DNA of 52,230 bases from Bacteroidales bacterium (GTDB lineage Bacteria; Bacteroidota; Bacteroidia; Bacteroidales; UBA1715), in NCBI GenBank assembly GCA_017642535.1, contig JAGCOW010000067.1, positions 1 to 52,230 on the forward strand, given 5' to 3'. The notes under the pieces are model-generated. The model ran no database searches and had not been told where the DNA came from. It saw nothing but the letters and a program-made list of their open reading frames with translations. The translations under genes were made by a program, and so were the position numbers. The number at the start of each line of letters is the position of its first letter. Within the stretch, counting starts at the first letter, position 1. Positions 42,660-51,699 of this stretch are shown in pieces.

Positions 42660-45600
42660 TTAGAATCCTAAATTAACACCTACCACAAATGAACGAGATT
42701 GCGGATATGTACCACGGTCAACACCCAATTCAGGACCTTCCCAAGAATATGATTGGTTAACACCAATTTCAGGGTCAAATCCAGTATATTTTGTAAATGT
42801 CAACAAGTTTTGTGCTTGTACATAGAAACGCAATGACTGCATTTTTAGACGTTCAACCAATTGTGATGGAACGGTATAGCCCAACGTGATGTTTTTCAAA
42901 CGGAAGTAAGAACCGTCTTCAATAAATGCTGATGACAACTGATATGTTTCACCAAACCATTTTCCACCATCAGTTGGTTCTGACGAACCTGGGTTTTCAG
43001 GAGACCACACGTCCAATCTACGAGTTGACACGTTAGAACCAAGGATACCACCATCAAGATACAATCTTGTAGCGTTGTAAACATCGTTACCATATACACC
43101 TTGGAATGCCAAACTCAAGTCAAATCCAGCATACGAAACGTCGAAGTTCAAACCGTATGTCAAATCAGGATTTGGATTACCAATACAAGTGAAGTCGTTT
43201 GTCGTAATCTGGCCATCACCATCTACGTCAACAATCTTGAAATCACCTGGTTTTGCGTCTGATTGAGCAGAAGCGTTAACTTCGTCCCAAGAAGAGAATA
43301 CTCCGTCAATCTTGTAACCCCAGAATGAAGCGATTGGATAATTTTCCAATGTCTTACAAGCATATACCGAAGAAGAACGACCAACGTTACCACCAACCAA
43401 TTCCGAACCGCCTAATTCAAGTACTTCATTATACGTATGAGACAAGTTACCACCAATACTATAGCTGATTGGATATTTTGCCTCTTCACGAAGTCTGTTT
43501 CTGTAAACCAAGCTAAGTTCGAAACCGCGGTTCAATATCTTACCAGCGTTAACGGTCGGTTTTTTACTTGCACCTTCCGTATCGGAACCGATTACGGCAG
43601 GAACGGTAATAGTAACCAAGTTGTCAACGTTATTCTTGATGAAGTAGTCGAAGTTGAACATCAATTTATTTTTCCAGAAACTGATATCAGTACCCCAGTC
43701 CCAGCTTGTTGCCTCTTCCCAGTGCAAATCCTCGTTAGCAACACCTTGTGAAACGGAACCTGTAACTTCTTTTCCGTCAAATGTATAACGAGAACTCATG
43801 TCTTGAGTGATACTTGATACATACAAGTAGTTGGCAATGTTTTCGTTACCAATTTTACCCCAACCAGCACGAAGTTTGAACAAGTTGATGTTTTTCTTCA
43901 AGAACTCATTATTATAGAAGAATGGTTCTTTGTTGATTTTCCATGCAAAACCGAATGATGGGAAATAACCATACTTGTGTTGCGAACCAAAACGTGAAGA
44001 ACCATCACGACGTAATGTAAAGTTGAACAAGTATTTATCCTTGAATGAATACTCCATACGACCGATGTACGACAACATTGAGTGTTCACTTGGTGCTTGC
44101 CATGACTCTGACCAAACCTCACCGTCTTCACCAGCGATAATGTAACGTTGGTCTTCTGGATTCGGCACGTTCAACACTTTTGTCATATATGCTTCTTGTG
44201 CGTCATAAATTGCTTCGTGACCAAACAAGAAACGGAATCCGTGATTTACTTTCGTTGTGTCTATCTTATCATACAAATTCAACGTATATGTCAATGTATT
44301 TGAAATACTCCAGTTCCAACCTTGGTTGATGGTATTTTGCAAATATGATGTCGTATTTTGTTGACCCGAAGAAACGAAGTATTCAGGAACGAATACTTGT
44401 TCGTCGTTACCCCACTTGCCATAGTTGAATTGAGACTTGTATTCCAAACCGTCCAACAAGAAGTCAAGTTTGTAGTTCATCCAAGCACCAGCTCCAACGC
44501 CGTAGGTTTTCTTAGTATCATTGTTGTACTCCAACGTTACCAATGGGTTGAAATATGACTGAGCTGCAGAAGCACGTCTGTCGGTTCCTTCTGCATCAGC
44601 GGCAGTTGTCGGGTCGAAAATCAAGGCACGACCTAAAACCGATTGTTCGATACCTGCTTCATTCACCAAATTTTGTGATGATTGGCTGTAGCCGACATTT
44701 GCACCGATATCCAAACGTTTGTTAACTGCATACATCGATTTCATACCTGCATCGTAACGGTGGTAATTCGTCGTTTTCACGATACCGTCTTGATTTTGGT
44801 AACCACCACCAAATGTCCAAGAGCTCTTAGCAGAACCACCTTCAGCATTCAATCTATATTTTTCGATTGCTGCAGTTTGGAAGATTTCATCTTGCCAGTT
44901 AGTATTTGCTCTATGGTCAATTGTTCCAACATAATCTGCATATTGGTCACCAGTTAACACGTCAACCGTCTTCCACGCTTTTTGAATACCACGATAGCCA
45001 TCGAAATTAATGTTCACGTAGTCGCTTTCTGCAGCCGAGTTACCACCTTTTGTTGTGATAAGTACGACACCGTTAGCACCACGAGCACCATAGATGGCAC
45101 ACGAAGAAGCGTCTTTCAAGATTGTCAATGACTCAATATTTCCTGGGTCACCACGATATTCATATCCTTGAGGAACACCATCAACAACGTACAACGGACG
45201 AGCATCACCAGTAGTACCACGACCACGGATAACGATATCCATTGCGGCACCAGGAGTACCAGAGTTTGATGTTACACTCACACCTGCTGCCTTACCTTGC
45301 AATGCTTGGTCAACTGCCAAAACCGGTTGTTTTGAAATTTCTTTGTTGCCAAGTACCGTGTTAGAACCTGTTGCGTCTTCAACCTTTACACTGGCATAAC
45401 CGATTTTCACAACCGTTTGTACCTCAATTGCGTCAGGTTTCAACGAAATGTTGAATGTTCTTTTCGAACCAACCTTTACTGTCTGAGTTGCAAAACCCAT
45501 GTAAGAAAATTCCAAGACTGATTCAGCACTTGACACTGACAATGTCCAAGAACCGTCCATTTCTGTAAACGTACCATTGCTACTGTTCAATTCAGCAACA

Positions 45601-45737
45601 GACGCAGCAATAAGTGGTGCTCCCTTGGTATCGGTCAATTTACCAGAAACCGTAATCTGAGCACTAACATACCCTACAGAAAAAAACGAAAGCAAAAAAA
45701 TGGCTAAGCATTTCTTTAATTTGAAGATTTTTTTCAT
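42660..45737 (-). CDS. SusC/RagA family TonB-dependent outer-membrane transporter
   Basis: The 1025-residue protein starts at the ATG at 45737 (signal MKKIFKLKKCLAIFLLSFFSVGYVSA). A carboxypeptidase-regulatory-like domain (about residues 25-110) is followed by the plug (VLAVDQALQGKAAGVSV, then the SusC hallmark LKDASSCAIYGARGANGVVLI) and a large beta-barrel ending in VVGVNLGF with a terminal Phe. It imports the ligand captured by SusD using TonB energy. A consensus promoter lies upstream. The sensor gene ends 15 bases before that promoter and is a likely local regulator only by position. Confidence 0.95.
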   Translation of the reverse strand: MKKIFKLKKCLAIFLLSFFSVGYVSAQITVSGKLTDTKGAPLIAASVAELNSSNGTFTEMDGSWTLSVSSAESVLEFSYMGFATQTVKVGSKRTFNISLKPDAIEVQTVVKIGYASVKVEDATGSNTVLGNKEISKQPVLAVDQALQGKAAGVSVTSNSGTPGAAMDIVIRGRGTTGDARPLYVVDGVPQGYEYRGDPGNIESLTILKDASSCAIYGARGANGVVLITTKGGNSAAESDYVNINFDGYRGIQKAWKTVDVLTGDQYADYVGTIDHRANTNWQDEIFQTAAIEKYRLNAEGGSAKSSWTFGGGYQNQDGIVKTTNYHRYDAGMKSMYAVNKRLDIGANVGYSQSSQNLVNEAGIEQSVLGRALIFDPTTAADAEGTDRRASAAQSYFNPLVTLEYNNDTKKTYGVGAGAWMNYKLDFLLDGLEYKSQFNYGKWGNDEQVFVPEYFVSSGQQNTTSYLQNTINQGWNWSISNTLTYTLNLYDKIDTTKVNHGFRFLFGHEAIYDAQEAYMTKVLNVPNPEDQRYIIAGEDGEVWSESWQAPSEHSMLSYIGRMEYSFKDKYLFNFTLRRDGSSRFGSQHKYGYFPSFGFAWKINKEPFFYNNEFLKKNINLFKLRAGWGKIGNENIANYLYVSSITQDMSSRYTFDGKEVTGSVSQGVANEDLHWEEATSWDWGTDISFWKNKLMFNFDYFIKNNVDNLVTITVPAVIGSDTEGASKKPTVNAGKILNRGFELSLVYRNRLREEAKYPISYSIGGNLSHTYNEVLELGGSELVGGNVGRSSSVYACKTLENYPIASFWGYKIDGVFSSWDEVNASAQSDAKPGDFKIVDVDGDGQITTNDFTCIGNPNPDLTYGLNFDVSYAGFDLSLAFQGVYGNDVYNATRLYLDGGILGSNVSTRRLDVWSPENPGSSEPTDGGKWFGETYQLSSAFIEDGSYFRLKNITLGYTVPSQLVERLKMQSLRFYVQAQNLLTFTKYTGFDPEIGVNQSYSWEGPELGVDRGTYPQSRSFVVGVNLGF

Positions 45738-45811
45738 AAATATTTTTTTAGTTAAACAATTATATTCATCCACCGCTTTTTAGAGATTTTCCACCACTAA
45801 TAAACGACGGA

Positions 45812-45842
45812 CAAATTTATGAAAAGATTAGTATCTGCAAAA
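45812..45842 (-). promoter_or_regulatory. Promoter of the sus-like operon
   Basis: -33 TTTTG at 45842-45838, 18 bases, then -7 TAAATTTG at 45819-45812. This is an excellent Bacteroidetes consensus and leaves an untranslated leader of about 70 bases before susC. Confidence 0.7.
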
Positions 45843-45857
45843 GGTTTTTTGAGTTTT

Positions 45858-48800
45858 TTATATTTTCGAAATAAGATTTCGTATATTTTGTTGTAAATCA
45901 GCTTCTTTATATGGTTTAGACACATAGGTGTCGCAACCCGCGTCGAAACATTGGATTTTTGCCTCGTAATTTCCATACATTGTTTGGGCTATGATAGGCA
46001 CTTGCTTATCAAATTCCCTAATTTCGTGTACCGCCTCAAAACCATTTTTCTTTGGCAACTGCGTGCTAATGAGCAAGATATCGAATTCTCCAGGTGATTG
46101 TCGATACACCTCCACAACTTCCTCGCCATTGAATACTCGCCGAATTTTTATTTTCGTCGGTGCCAACGCGTCAACAATAAACGCAAAACTTTGATTATCA
46201 TCGTCGGCGACGAGAATCGTCTTTTCTGACCAATCGAATGCCGCAACAGGTTCTTCCTCCACTAACTCTCTCTGTGCCACCGAATTAGTTCCAAGCGAAT
46301 TTTGTTGTTCACTTTCCGTTCGTTCAATCCATACAAACTCCAAGGCAATGACCGTATCTTTCAAATTGGTCTCGTAGCGAGAATATTGTCGGATGTTCTT
46401 TACGACACCTTCTTTAGTATAAATCTGAAAATCAGCAACTTCTGGCATTTGCCCTTGTGCCACGATCGTTCTATATTGTTTGAGATTTTTGCGGATTTCC
46501 TTCGGTAGTAAATCCTTCAACGAAACTGATGATTCGTAGAATTCCTCGTCTGAATAGCCCGTCAAATCAAGAATTGACGAACTTATATAATCAATCTTTT
46601 CGGAAGGGAGCAGAATTTTTACAACAACTTCGCGGATATTGTTTTCAAACAAATCAACTTTTCGTTTTAGAATCAGTTTCTCCTTATTGAGCGACACTGA
46701 TTTTTGTTTCAAATCTGCTATGATTTCTTCGTTTTTTTGCAATTTTTCGGACAATATCGCCTGACGTTTTTCCAATCCCGAGCGTTGTTTCTCGGCCTCG
46801 GAACGCTGGCGTGTGGCAGCGTCACGTTGCAGTCGAATCTGCTCATTTTGCAATTCAATTTGCTCTGTTTTCCGACGAATATCTTGCACACGCAACTCCA
46901 CTTGGCGTTGCAAACGATTTCGCATACGGATGACGCGGTGCATTCTATTGACTAAAACTAAACAAATAATACCAAATATAACTACCAATAAAAGAATATA
47001 GAAAATTGGACGCTCCCAGAATGCCTTATTAATATGAATATTCACCTGAATGGACGAATTTTCGTCGCCAATTGCTTTTACATATAATATATAGTCACCA
47101 CCCGAAAGATTCGTGTACGAAATCTCGTTGATACCTTGCAAACGAGTCCAATCATCTGTCACGTTTTCCGTAAAATACTCATAATCACGATAATTCGCCG
47201 GATCAAAGTAAAAATCGGAAAAACGGAACGTGATGTTTTTCTCAAAATATGGCAACTGCATAAAATACTGATTACCATCAACATACACTTCGTAATTGGA
47301 TTCAGCGGTGAAGAGCGATTTCCCATTTACCAACACATCGCTCAAACGGATGCGATGTTTGTCGCTTTTTTCAACAATAATTGGTAACGGCAACACTTTC
47401 AAACCTCTGTTCGTTCCCAAAAACAGTTCATTATTTTTCTCACTTACATAAAACGCATTTCGCTGAAACTCACCTTTTTGTAGCGACGAAACAAAATAAA
47501 AAAGACCATCTTTCTTGTTATACACATACACCGATTTAGGCGTTACGACTATTATGGAAGAATCTTTCTGTGGAATCATCTCCAAAATAGCCATATCGTT
47601 GACCGACTGATGATTTGCGAGGGCAAAAATCGTATCGTTATGTGCTTCGTAATATCCCAAGCCCTGCAATGATCCAAACCACACCCTGCCTTCAGAATCT
47701 TGCGAAACAGTAGTAACCACCGAACTTCGCATACCAGGGAATCGGTCATAATGATACATTGTGGACGTTCCTTCCTTTGAAATTTTTGAAATGCCATAAT
47801 ACGAACCTATCCAGATAGAATTAGTAGAATCTTCTGTAAACCAGGTAGTTCCGTTACACGAGATATTTAAATTTCCATCGTCCTCATATCCCGTATAATG
47901 TCGAATAACCGTTTTTGAATCCTTGTTGAACACATATACGCCATTCTCATACGTACCTATCCACACATTTCCCTGAGAATCTGAAAAAATCGTAGCAATG
48001 TTCTTTGCCGGACAATCCGCCAATGGCTTCACAAACTGCAAACGACCATTTTGTAACGACAAGGCATACACGCCATGACTATACGTTCCTATCCACATAT
48101 ATGTGCCATCGTTGTACAACGAGGTTATCACATTATCGAACGGAAGTCCTTGAATACCTGTTTCATACGTATATACCGACTCCGAGTTGGCTGTTTTTAT
48201 CTTGAGTCCCTCGCCATCGGTTCCAATAAACAAATGCTGACCGTCACCCGACAAAGCAAGGATTTTTTCTCCTTTTTGCGAAGTTGATTTTTCGGTAAAA
48301 TCAACCGTGTTAGCTAATTGCACCGAGATACCGCCAGAAGAATGTCCAACCCACACATTATCAAAACAATCTTTATATAATGTGGAACAGTTTTCGTTCA
48401 CCAAATTTCGTATGGCCTGTGCTCGCAAACCCGTTTTGTACGAAAGTTCATACACACCAAGAGAGCGAGTGGCTATGAGCAACTTGTCGTCATTATATTC
48501 AACAACATCATTGACATACGTGTCCGAAACATTGGTCAATTTATACTGCGAAACATTTTGTACGTTATAATTGTTAAAAATATAGATTTCGCCGTCGGCG
48601 TAACAAACGCATATTTTCTTGTTCTTCAGTACTTTAACAACAGAAACAGCACTATTTCGACTAAAAAGTTGCATAACCCGTCCGTCGTGCGAAAGCGTGT
48701 AAACCTGCCCCGCCTTGTTTCCCACAAGCAATGTCCGATTTTCCAACAAATCGATTGAAGTTACAAACGTTGTAGGCACAAAATTTTGATAAGGAATCGC

Positions 48801-49280
48801 ACGCAACGTATCGTCATTCCCTTCACACACATACACGCTTTTGTCGTCGCTCTTCACATAACAACCACCGTCAAACGGAATCGTTTGCAAAGCTGGCTTC
48901 ATATTCTCGTTACCCGACGGCATATAAAAATGGAAATGACGGAACGTGCCATTCACGGGCGAAAACATGTCCAGACCCGACATTGTACCTATCCAAATAG
49001 ATTTTCCATCACTTGTAGCCACTGAATTCACGAAATTGTGCGAAATACTGTGGGGATTGTTCGACTGCGTTTGGAAAATCCTGTAATTATATCCGTCATA
49101 GCGAGCGAGACCATTTTCCGTGGCAATCCAAACAAAACCCTCGTTGTCTTGTGTAATCTGATGAATGTTTCCATTTATTAACCCTTCGTCTATCGTAACT
49201 TGCAAGACTTTGGGGTTTGACACACAGAAACTCTGCAGAGCAAACAAAACAAATACTATGACAGAAATAATCTTTCGCAT
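45858..49280 (-). CDS. Periplasmic propeller sensor with PAS and degenerate receiver domain, no kinase
   Basis: The 1140-residue protein has a signal peptide (MRKIISVIVFVLFALQSFC), two seven-blade Reg_prop beta-propellers (about 25-630; motifs GFVWIATENGLARYDG, NVWIGTYENGVYVF), a Y_Y_Y domain (about 690-755), a membrane helix (IFYILLLVVIFGIICLVLV, about 765-785), a long coiled coil (about 790-880), a PAS domain (about 880-1010) and a receiver domain (about 1020-1140). This is the outer half of a hybrid two-component system, but no HisKA/HATPase or AraC DNA-binding domain is present. In the receiver, the acidic pocket (DDDN) and Lys1122 (SKP) remain, but the phosphoacceptor Asp is Ser1072 (LLISTQLP). 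It is 2 bases after the Smr gene and upstream of the sus-like operon. Confidence 0.85.
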   Translation of the reverse strand: MRKIISVIVFVLFALQSFCVSNPKVLQVTIDEGLINGNIHQITQDNEGFVWIATENGLARYDGYNYRIFQTQSNNPHSISHNFVNSVATSDGKSIWIGTMSGLDMFSPVNGTFRHFHFYMPSGNENMKPALQTIPFDGGCYVKSDDKSVYVCEGNDDTLRAIPYQNFVPTTFVTSIDLLENRTLLVGNKAGQVYTLSHDGRVMQLFSRNSAVSVVKVLKNKKICVCYADGEIYIFNNYNVQNVSQYKLTNVSDTYVNDVVEYNDDKLLIATRSLGVYELSYKTGLRAQAIRNLVNENCSTLYKDCFDNVWVGHSSGGISVQLANTVDFTEKSTSQKGEKILALSGDGQHLFIGTDGEGLKIKTANSESVYTYETGIQGLPFDNVITSLYNDGTYMWIGTYSHGVYALSLQNGRLQFVKPLADCPAKNIATIFSDSQGNVWIGTYENGVYVFNKDSKTVIRHYTGYEDDGNLNISCNGTTWFTEDSTNSIWIGSYYGISKISKEGTSTMYHYDRFPGMRSSVVTTVSQDSEGRVWFGSLQGLGYYEAHNDTIFALANHQSVNDMAILEMIPQKDSSIIVVTPKSVYVYNKKDGLFYFVSSLQKGEFQRNAFYVSEKNNELFLGTNRGLKVLPLPIIVEKSDKHRIRLSDVLVNGKSLFTAESNYEVYVDGNQYFMQLPYFEKNITFRFSDFYFDPANYRDYEYFTENVTDDWTRLQGINEISYTNLSGGDYILYVKAIGDENSSIQVNIHINKAFWERPIFYILLLVVIFGIICLVLVNRMHRVIRMRNRLQRQVELRVQDIRRKTEQIELQNEQIRLQRDAATRQRSEAEKQRSGLEKRQAILSEKLQKNEEIIADLKQKSVSLNKEKLILKRKVDLFENNIREVVVKILLPSEKIDYISSSILDLTGYSDEEFYESSVSLKDLLPKEIRKNLKQYRTIVAQGQMPEVADFQIYTKEGVVKNIRQYSRYETNLKDTVIALEFVWIERTESEQQNSLGTNSVAQRELVEEEPVAAFDWSEKTILVADDDNQSFAFIVDALAPTKIKIRRVFNGEEVVEVYRQSPGEFDILLISTQLPKKNGFEAVHEIREFDKQVPIIAQTMYGNYEAKIQCFDAGCDTYVSKPYKEADLQQNIRNLISKI

Positions 49281-49282
49281 TA

Positions 49283-50332
49283 TTATCTTCTACCCTTTTT
49301 TAAATACACCAACGTAGCGCCGAATTTGTATTTTTGAAAAGACGCATCTTGATATGAAAATTGTGGATAATCGCGTTCCAAACATCCACGAATCTTTGTT
49401 TTTAGGACACCACTGCCCACACCGTGAATAAATACGATTTTTTCCAAACCGTCGGAAACCGCTTTGCTCAACTCTGTTTCAAATGTCTTCATTTGCACGT
49501 CAAGCATCTCGCCAGCACTCATTAATGAAGGATTGTCAACCAATTCGTTGATATGAAGGTCGATTTCACGAATGCTTTCTTCCTTATCTTGTTTCTTCGG
49601 TTTTTCAATTTCTTCTTCCTTTTTTGACAAAAGTGCCTCCTGAATTTGAGCTACATCAACTTGTCGCAACAGTTCCTTTTCCTCGGATTCCTTAACTTTT
49701 GACGCATCATAGAAGTCAATCACGTATGCATCTTCGTCAAAGAAATCATTTACCACAAACACACCCGGTTTGTAGAATTTTACTGGATTTATAGGAATAT
49801 CGACCGAAACATTTTGTTGCAAAACGAATTCTTTATTTTTATAGAAAATTCCTTGAAAATAAAGTTGTTCCATTGTCGCAATTTCATCGTAACCACATTC
49901 CGACACAAGCATTTTGGTATTTGCTTCAAGAAATCCGGTAGAAATTTGTTTCATCGAGTTTTCTTGTTTTTTCGACAAAACATAGAGCAAGTGATAATTG
50001 CAGTCATTGATGATATAAATTTCAAACTTGCTTGAGTCTTTCTCATCACGCACAAACGCCAAAAACAAATGTGGCAAGTCGTTTCCTTCTATGTCGTCAT
50101 CTTCCACTTCGGTTGCCACCTCAGGATTTGCAACAAAAGGATTCGCCGGAGCAGTTTGTGTATTCTGTTGTGTAACAGGACGTTCTATCAAAAGCAACTC
50201 CGATTCTTGCACTGGAATTGTAAAACCTAATTCATCGGAAATTTCCACAAGATTTGCTCCCAAAATCTTGGTAACCTCGCCACCGCCAACGTCATTCAAA
50301 TAACGAACCTTATCACCAACTTGCAATTTCAT
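49283..50332 (-). CDS. DUF2027 and Smr-domain protein
   Basis: The 349-residue protein starts at the ATG at 50332 (MKLQVGDKVRYLNDVGGGEV); a longer frame reads through the divergent promoter and is rejected. Residues about 1-70 resemble a KOW/DUF2027 N-terminus, followed by a DUF2027 body (about 95-240) and a charged linker (KKEEEIEKPKKQDKEES). The C-terminal Smr domain has the motif EIDLHINEL (DxH, near 265) and FIHGVGSGVLKTKIRGCL (HGxGxG, near 310). Smr domains are nucleic-acid nicking or binding modules of the MutS2/ribosome-rescue type. The function of this DUF2027-Smr fusion is not known. It shares a short divergent promoter region with queA, and the sensor gene starts 2 bases downstream. 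Confidence 0.85.
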   Translation of the reverse strand: MKLQVGDKVRYLNDVGGGEVTKILGANLVEISDELGFTIPVQESELLLIERPVTQQNTQTAPANPFVANPEVATEVEDDDIEGNDLPHLFLAFVRDEKDSSKFEIYIINDCNYHLLYVLSKKQENSMKQISTGFLEANTKMLVSECGYDEIATMEQLYFQGIFYKNKEFVLQQNVSVDIPINPVKFYKPGVFVVNDFFDEDAYVIDFYDASKVKESEEKELLRQVDVAQIQEALLSKKEEEIEKPKKQDKEESIREIDLHINELVDNPSLMSAGEMLDVQMKTFETELSKAVSDGLEKIVFIHGVGSGVLKTKIRGCLERDYPQFSYQDASFQKYKFGATLVYLKKGRR

Positions 50333-50354
50333 AGCAATCAATTTTTTTACAAAC

Positions 50355-50372
50355 CAAAAGTACGTACTTTTG
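50355..50372. promoter_or_regulatory. Palindromic divergent -7 boxes between the Smr gene and queA
   Basis: CAAAAGTACGTACTTTTG is a perfect 18-base palindrome. Read on either strand its right half is TACTTTTG, a fit to TAnnTTTG, so one site could give both queA (ATG 18 bases away) and the Smr gene (ATG 22 bases away). Confidence 0.6.
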
Positions 50373-50390
50373 CGAAAACTTTTGTAAAAA

Positions 50391-51602
50391 ATGTCATCAA
50401 ACGATTCATTGACAAAAATCACACAATTTACGTACGATTTACCCGACGAAAAAATCGCGAAACATCCTCTTGAAAATCGCGATGCGTCAAAATTACTCGT
50501 ATTTCGCAATAAAACAATAACTGACGAAAAATTTACAAACTGCGTACAATACATTCCCGAAAATTCGCTTGTCATCTTCAACAATACCCGCGTCATTCAC
50601 GCACGTATTCATTTGCAGAAAGCTACGGGAGCACATATTGAGATTCTTTGTTTGGAACCGTTTGAACCGCATAATTACGAACAATCGTTTGCTCAAATCG
50701 GCGAATGTACGTGGAAATGCGTGGTAGGAAATGCAAAAAAATGGAAAAACGAACCATTGCAGGCCATTATTCACGCCGAGAGCGACATTCAATTTACCGC
50801 AACCAAGGGAGAAGCAACCGAAGACGGCTTCATCGTAACGTTCCGTTGGGATAGCCGCCACACGTTCAGCGAAATATTGGAACTGATTGGAACCATTCCT
50901 ATTCCACCTTACTTGAACCGTGAAAGCGAAGAAAGCGACAACGACAGGTATCAAACCATTTATGCCGAATACAACGGCTCGGTTGCCGCACCAACTGCAG
51001 GATTACATTTCACGCCACAAGTGTTGGAAACCTTTCCTAAAAAGAACATTGCAATTGACAAAGTAACGCTGCACGTAGGAGCAGGAACGTTCAAACCCGT
51101 GAAAACGGAACATTTCACCGATCACGTGATGCACCAAGAATATTGCATAGTAAAGAAATCGTTGGTGGAAAATCTGCTCAAGCATTTTCCTCTCATTACG
51201 GCTGTCGGCACAACCTCGGTGCGAACGCTGGAATCGCTGTATTGGATTGGCGTGAAACTCTGTGTCAATCCTCAAGCCGACATAACGCATCTTTCGCAAT
51301 GGGAAGCATACGAACTACCCCAAGACATTTCGGTAAAAGATTCCCTTACAGCAATTATAACATATATGAGTACAAGTAAGTTACAAGAAATAACCTACTA
51401 TACCCAAATTATGATTACTCCATCGTACACATTCCGACTCATCAGTTCAATGTTCACCAACTTCCATCAGCCACAAAGTACGTTATTGCTATTGATTGGC
51501 GCATTTGTCGGAGATGAATGGAAAGGAATCTATAAACACGCTTTAGAAAACGGTTATAGATTTTTGAGTTACGGAGATAGTTCGTTGTTATTTAGAAATT
51601 GA
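50391..51602 (+). CDS. queA: S-adenosylmethionine:tRNA ribosyltransferase-isomerase
   Basis: The 403-residue enzyme makes epoxyqueuosine in tRNA wobble position 34 by transferring the ribosyl group of SAM to preQ1-tRNA. Conserved blocks: TYDLPDEKIAKHPLENRDASKLL (near residue 14-36), LVIFNNTRVIHARI (near 60), IPPYLNRESEESDNDRYQTIYAE and GSVAAPTAGLHFT (near 170-205), LHVGAGTFKPVKTE (near 225) and TNFHQPQSTLLLLIGAF near the end. The length is about 40 residues above the enterobacterial form because of an insertion around residues 300-330, as in other Bacteroidetes. The start is the ATG at 50391 just after the palindromic promoter. Confidence 0.95.
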   Translation: MSSNDSLTKITQFTYDLPDEKIAKHPLENRDASKLLVFRNKTITDEKFTNCVQYIPENSLVIFNNTRVIHARIHLQKATGAHIEILCLEPFEPHNYEQSFAQIGECTWKCVVGNAKKWKNEPLQAIIHAESDIQFTATKGEATEDGFIVTFRWDSRHTFSEILELIGTIPIPPYLNRESEESDNDRYQTIYAEYNGSVAAPTAGLHFTPQVLETFPKKNIAIDKVTLHVGAGTFKPVKTEHFTDHVMHQEYCIVKKSLVENLLKHFPLITAVGTTSVRTLESLYWIGVKLCVNPQADITHLSQWEAYELPQDISVKDSLTAIITYMSTSKLQEITYYTQIMITPSYTFRLISSMFTNFHQPQSTLLLLIGAFVGDEWKGIYKHALENGYRFLSYGDSSLLFRN

Positions 51603-51621
51603 TAATTCTCACAGTGATTCA

Positions 51622-51690
51622 GTAGGGACGCGGCGCGCCACGTCCCTACAAATTTCCCATGATATCGAACGCAAAACATTGCGTCCCTAC
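51622..51690. repeat. Two palindromic repeats, possible bidirectional terminator
   Basis: The first is GTAGGGACG (51622-51630), ten bases, CGTCCCTAC (51641-51649). The second is a smaller hairpin CGCAA-AACA-TTGCG (51670-51683) ending again in CGTCCCTAC (51682-51690). They lie between the convergent queA and T9SS genes. The arms resemble the palindrome inside hsdS at 15102-15125. Confidence 0.65.
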
Positions 51691-51699
51691 AATTATCAA

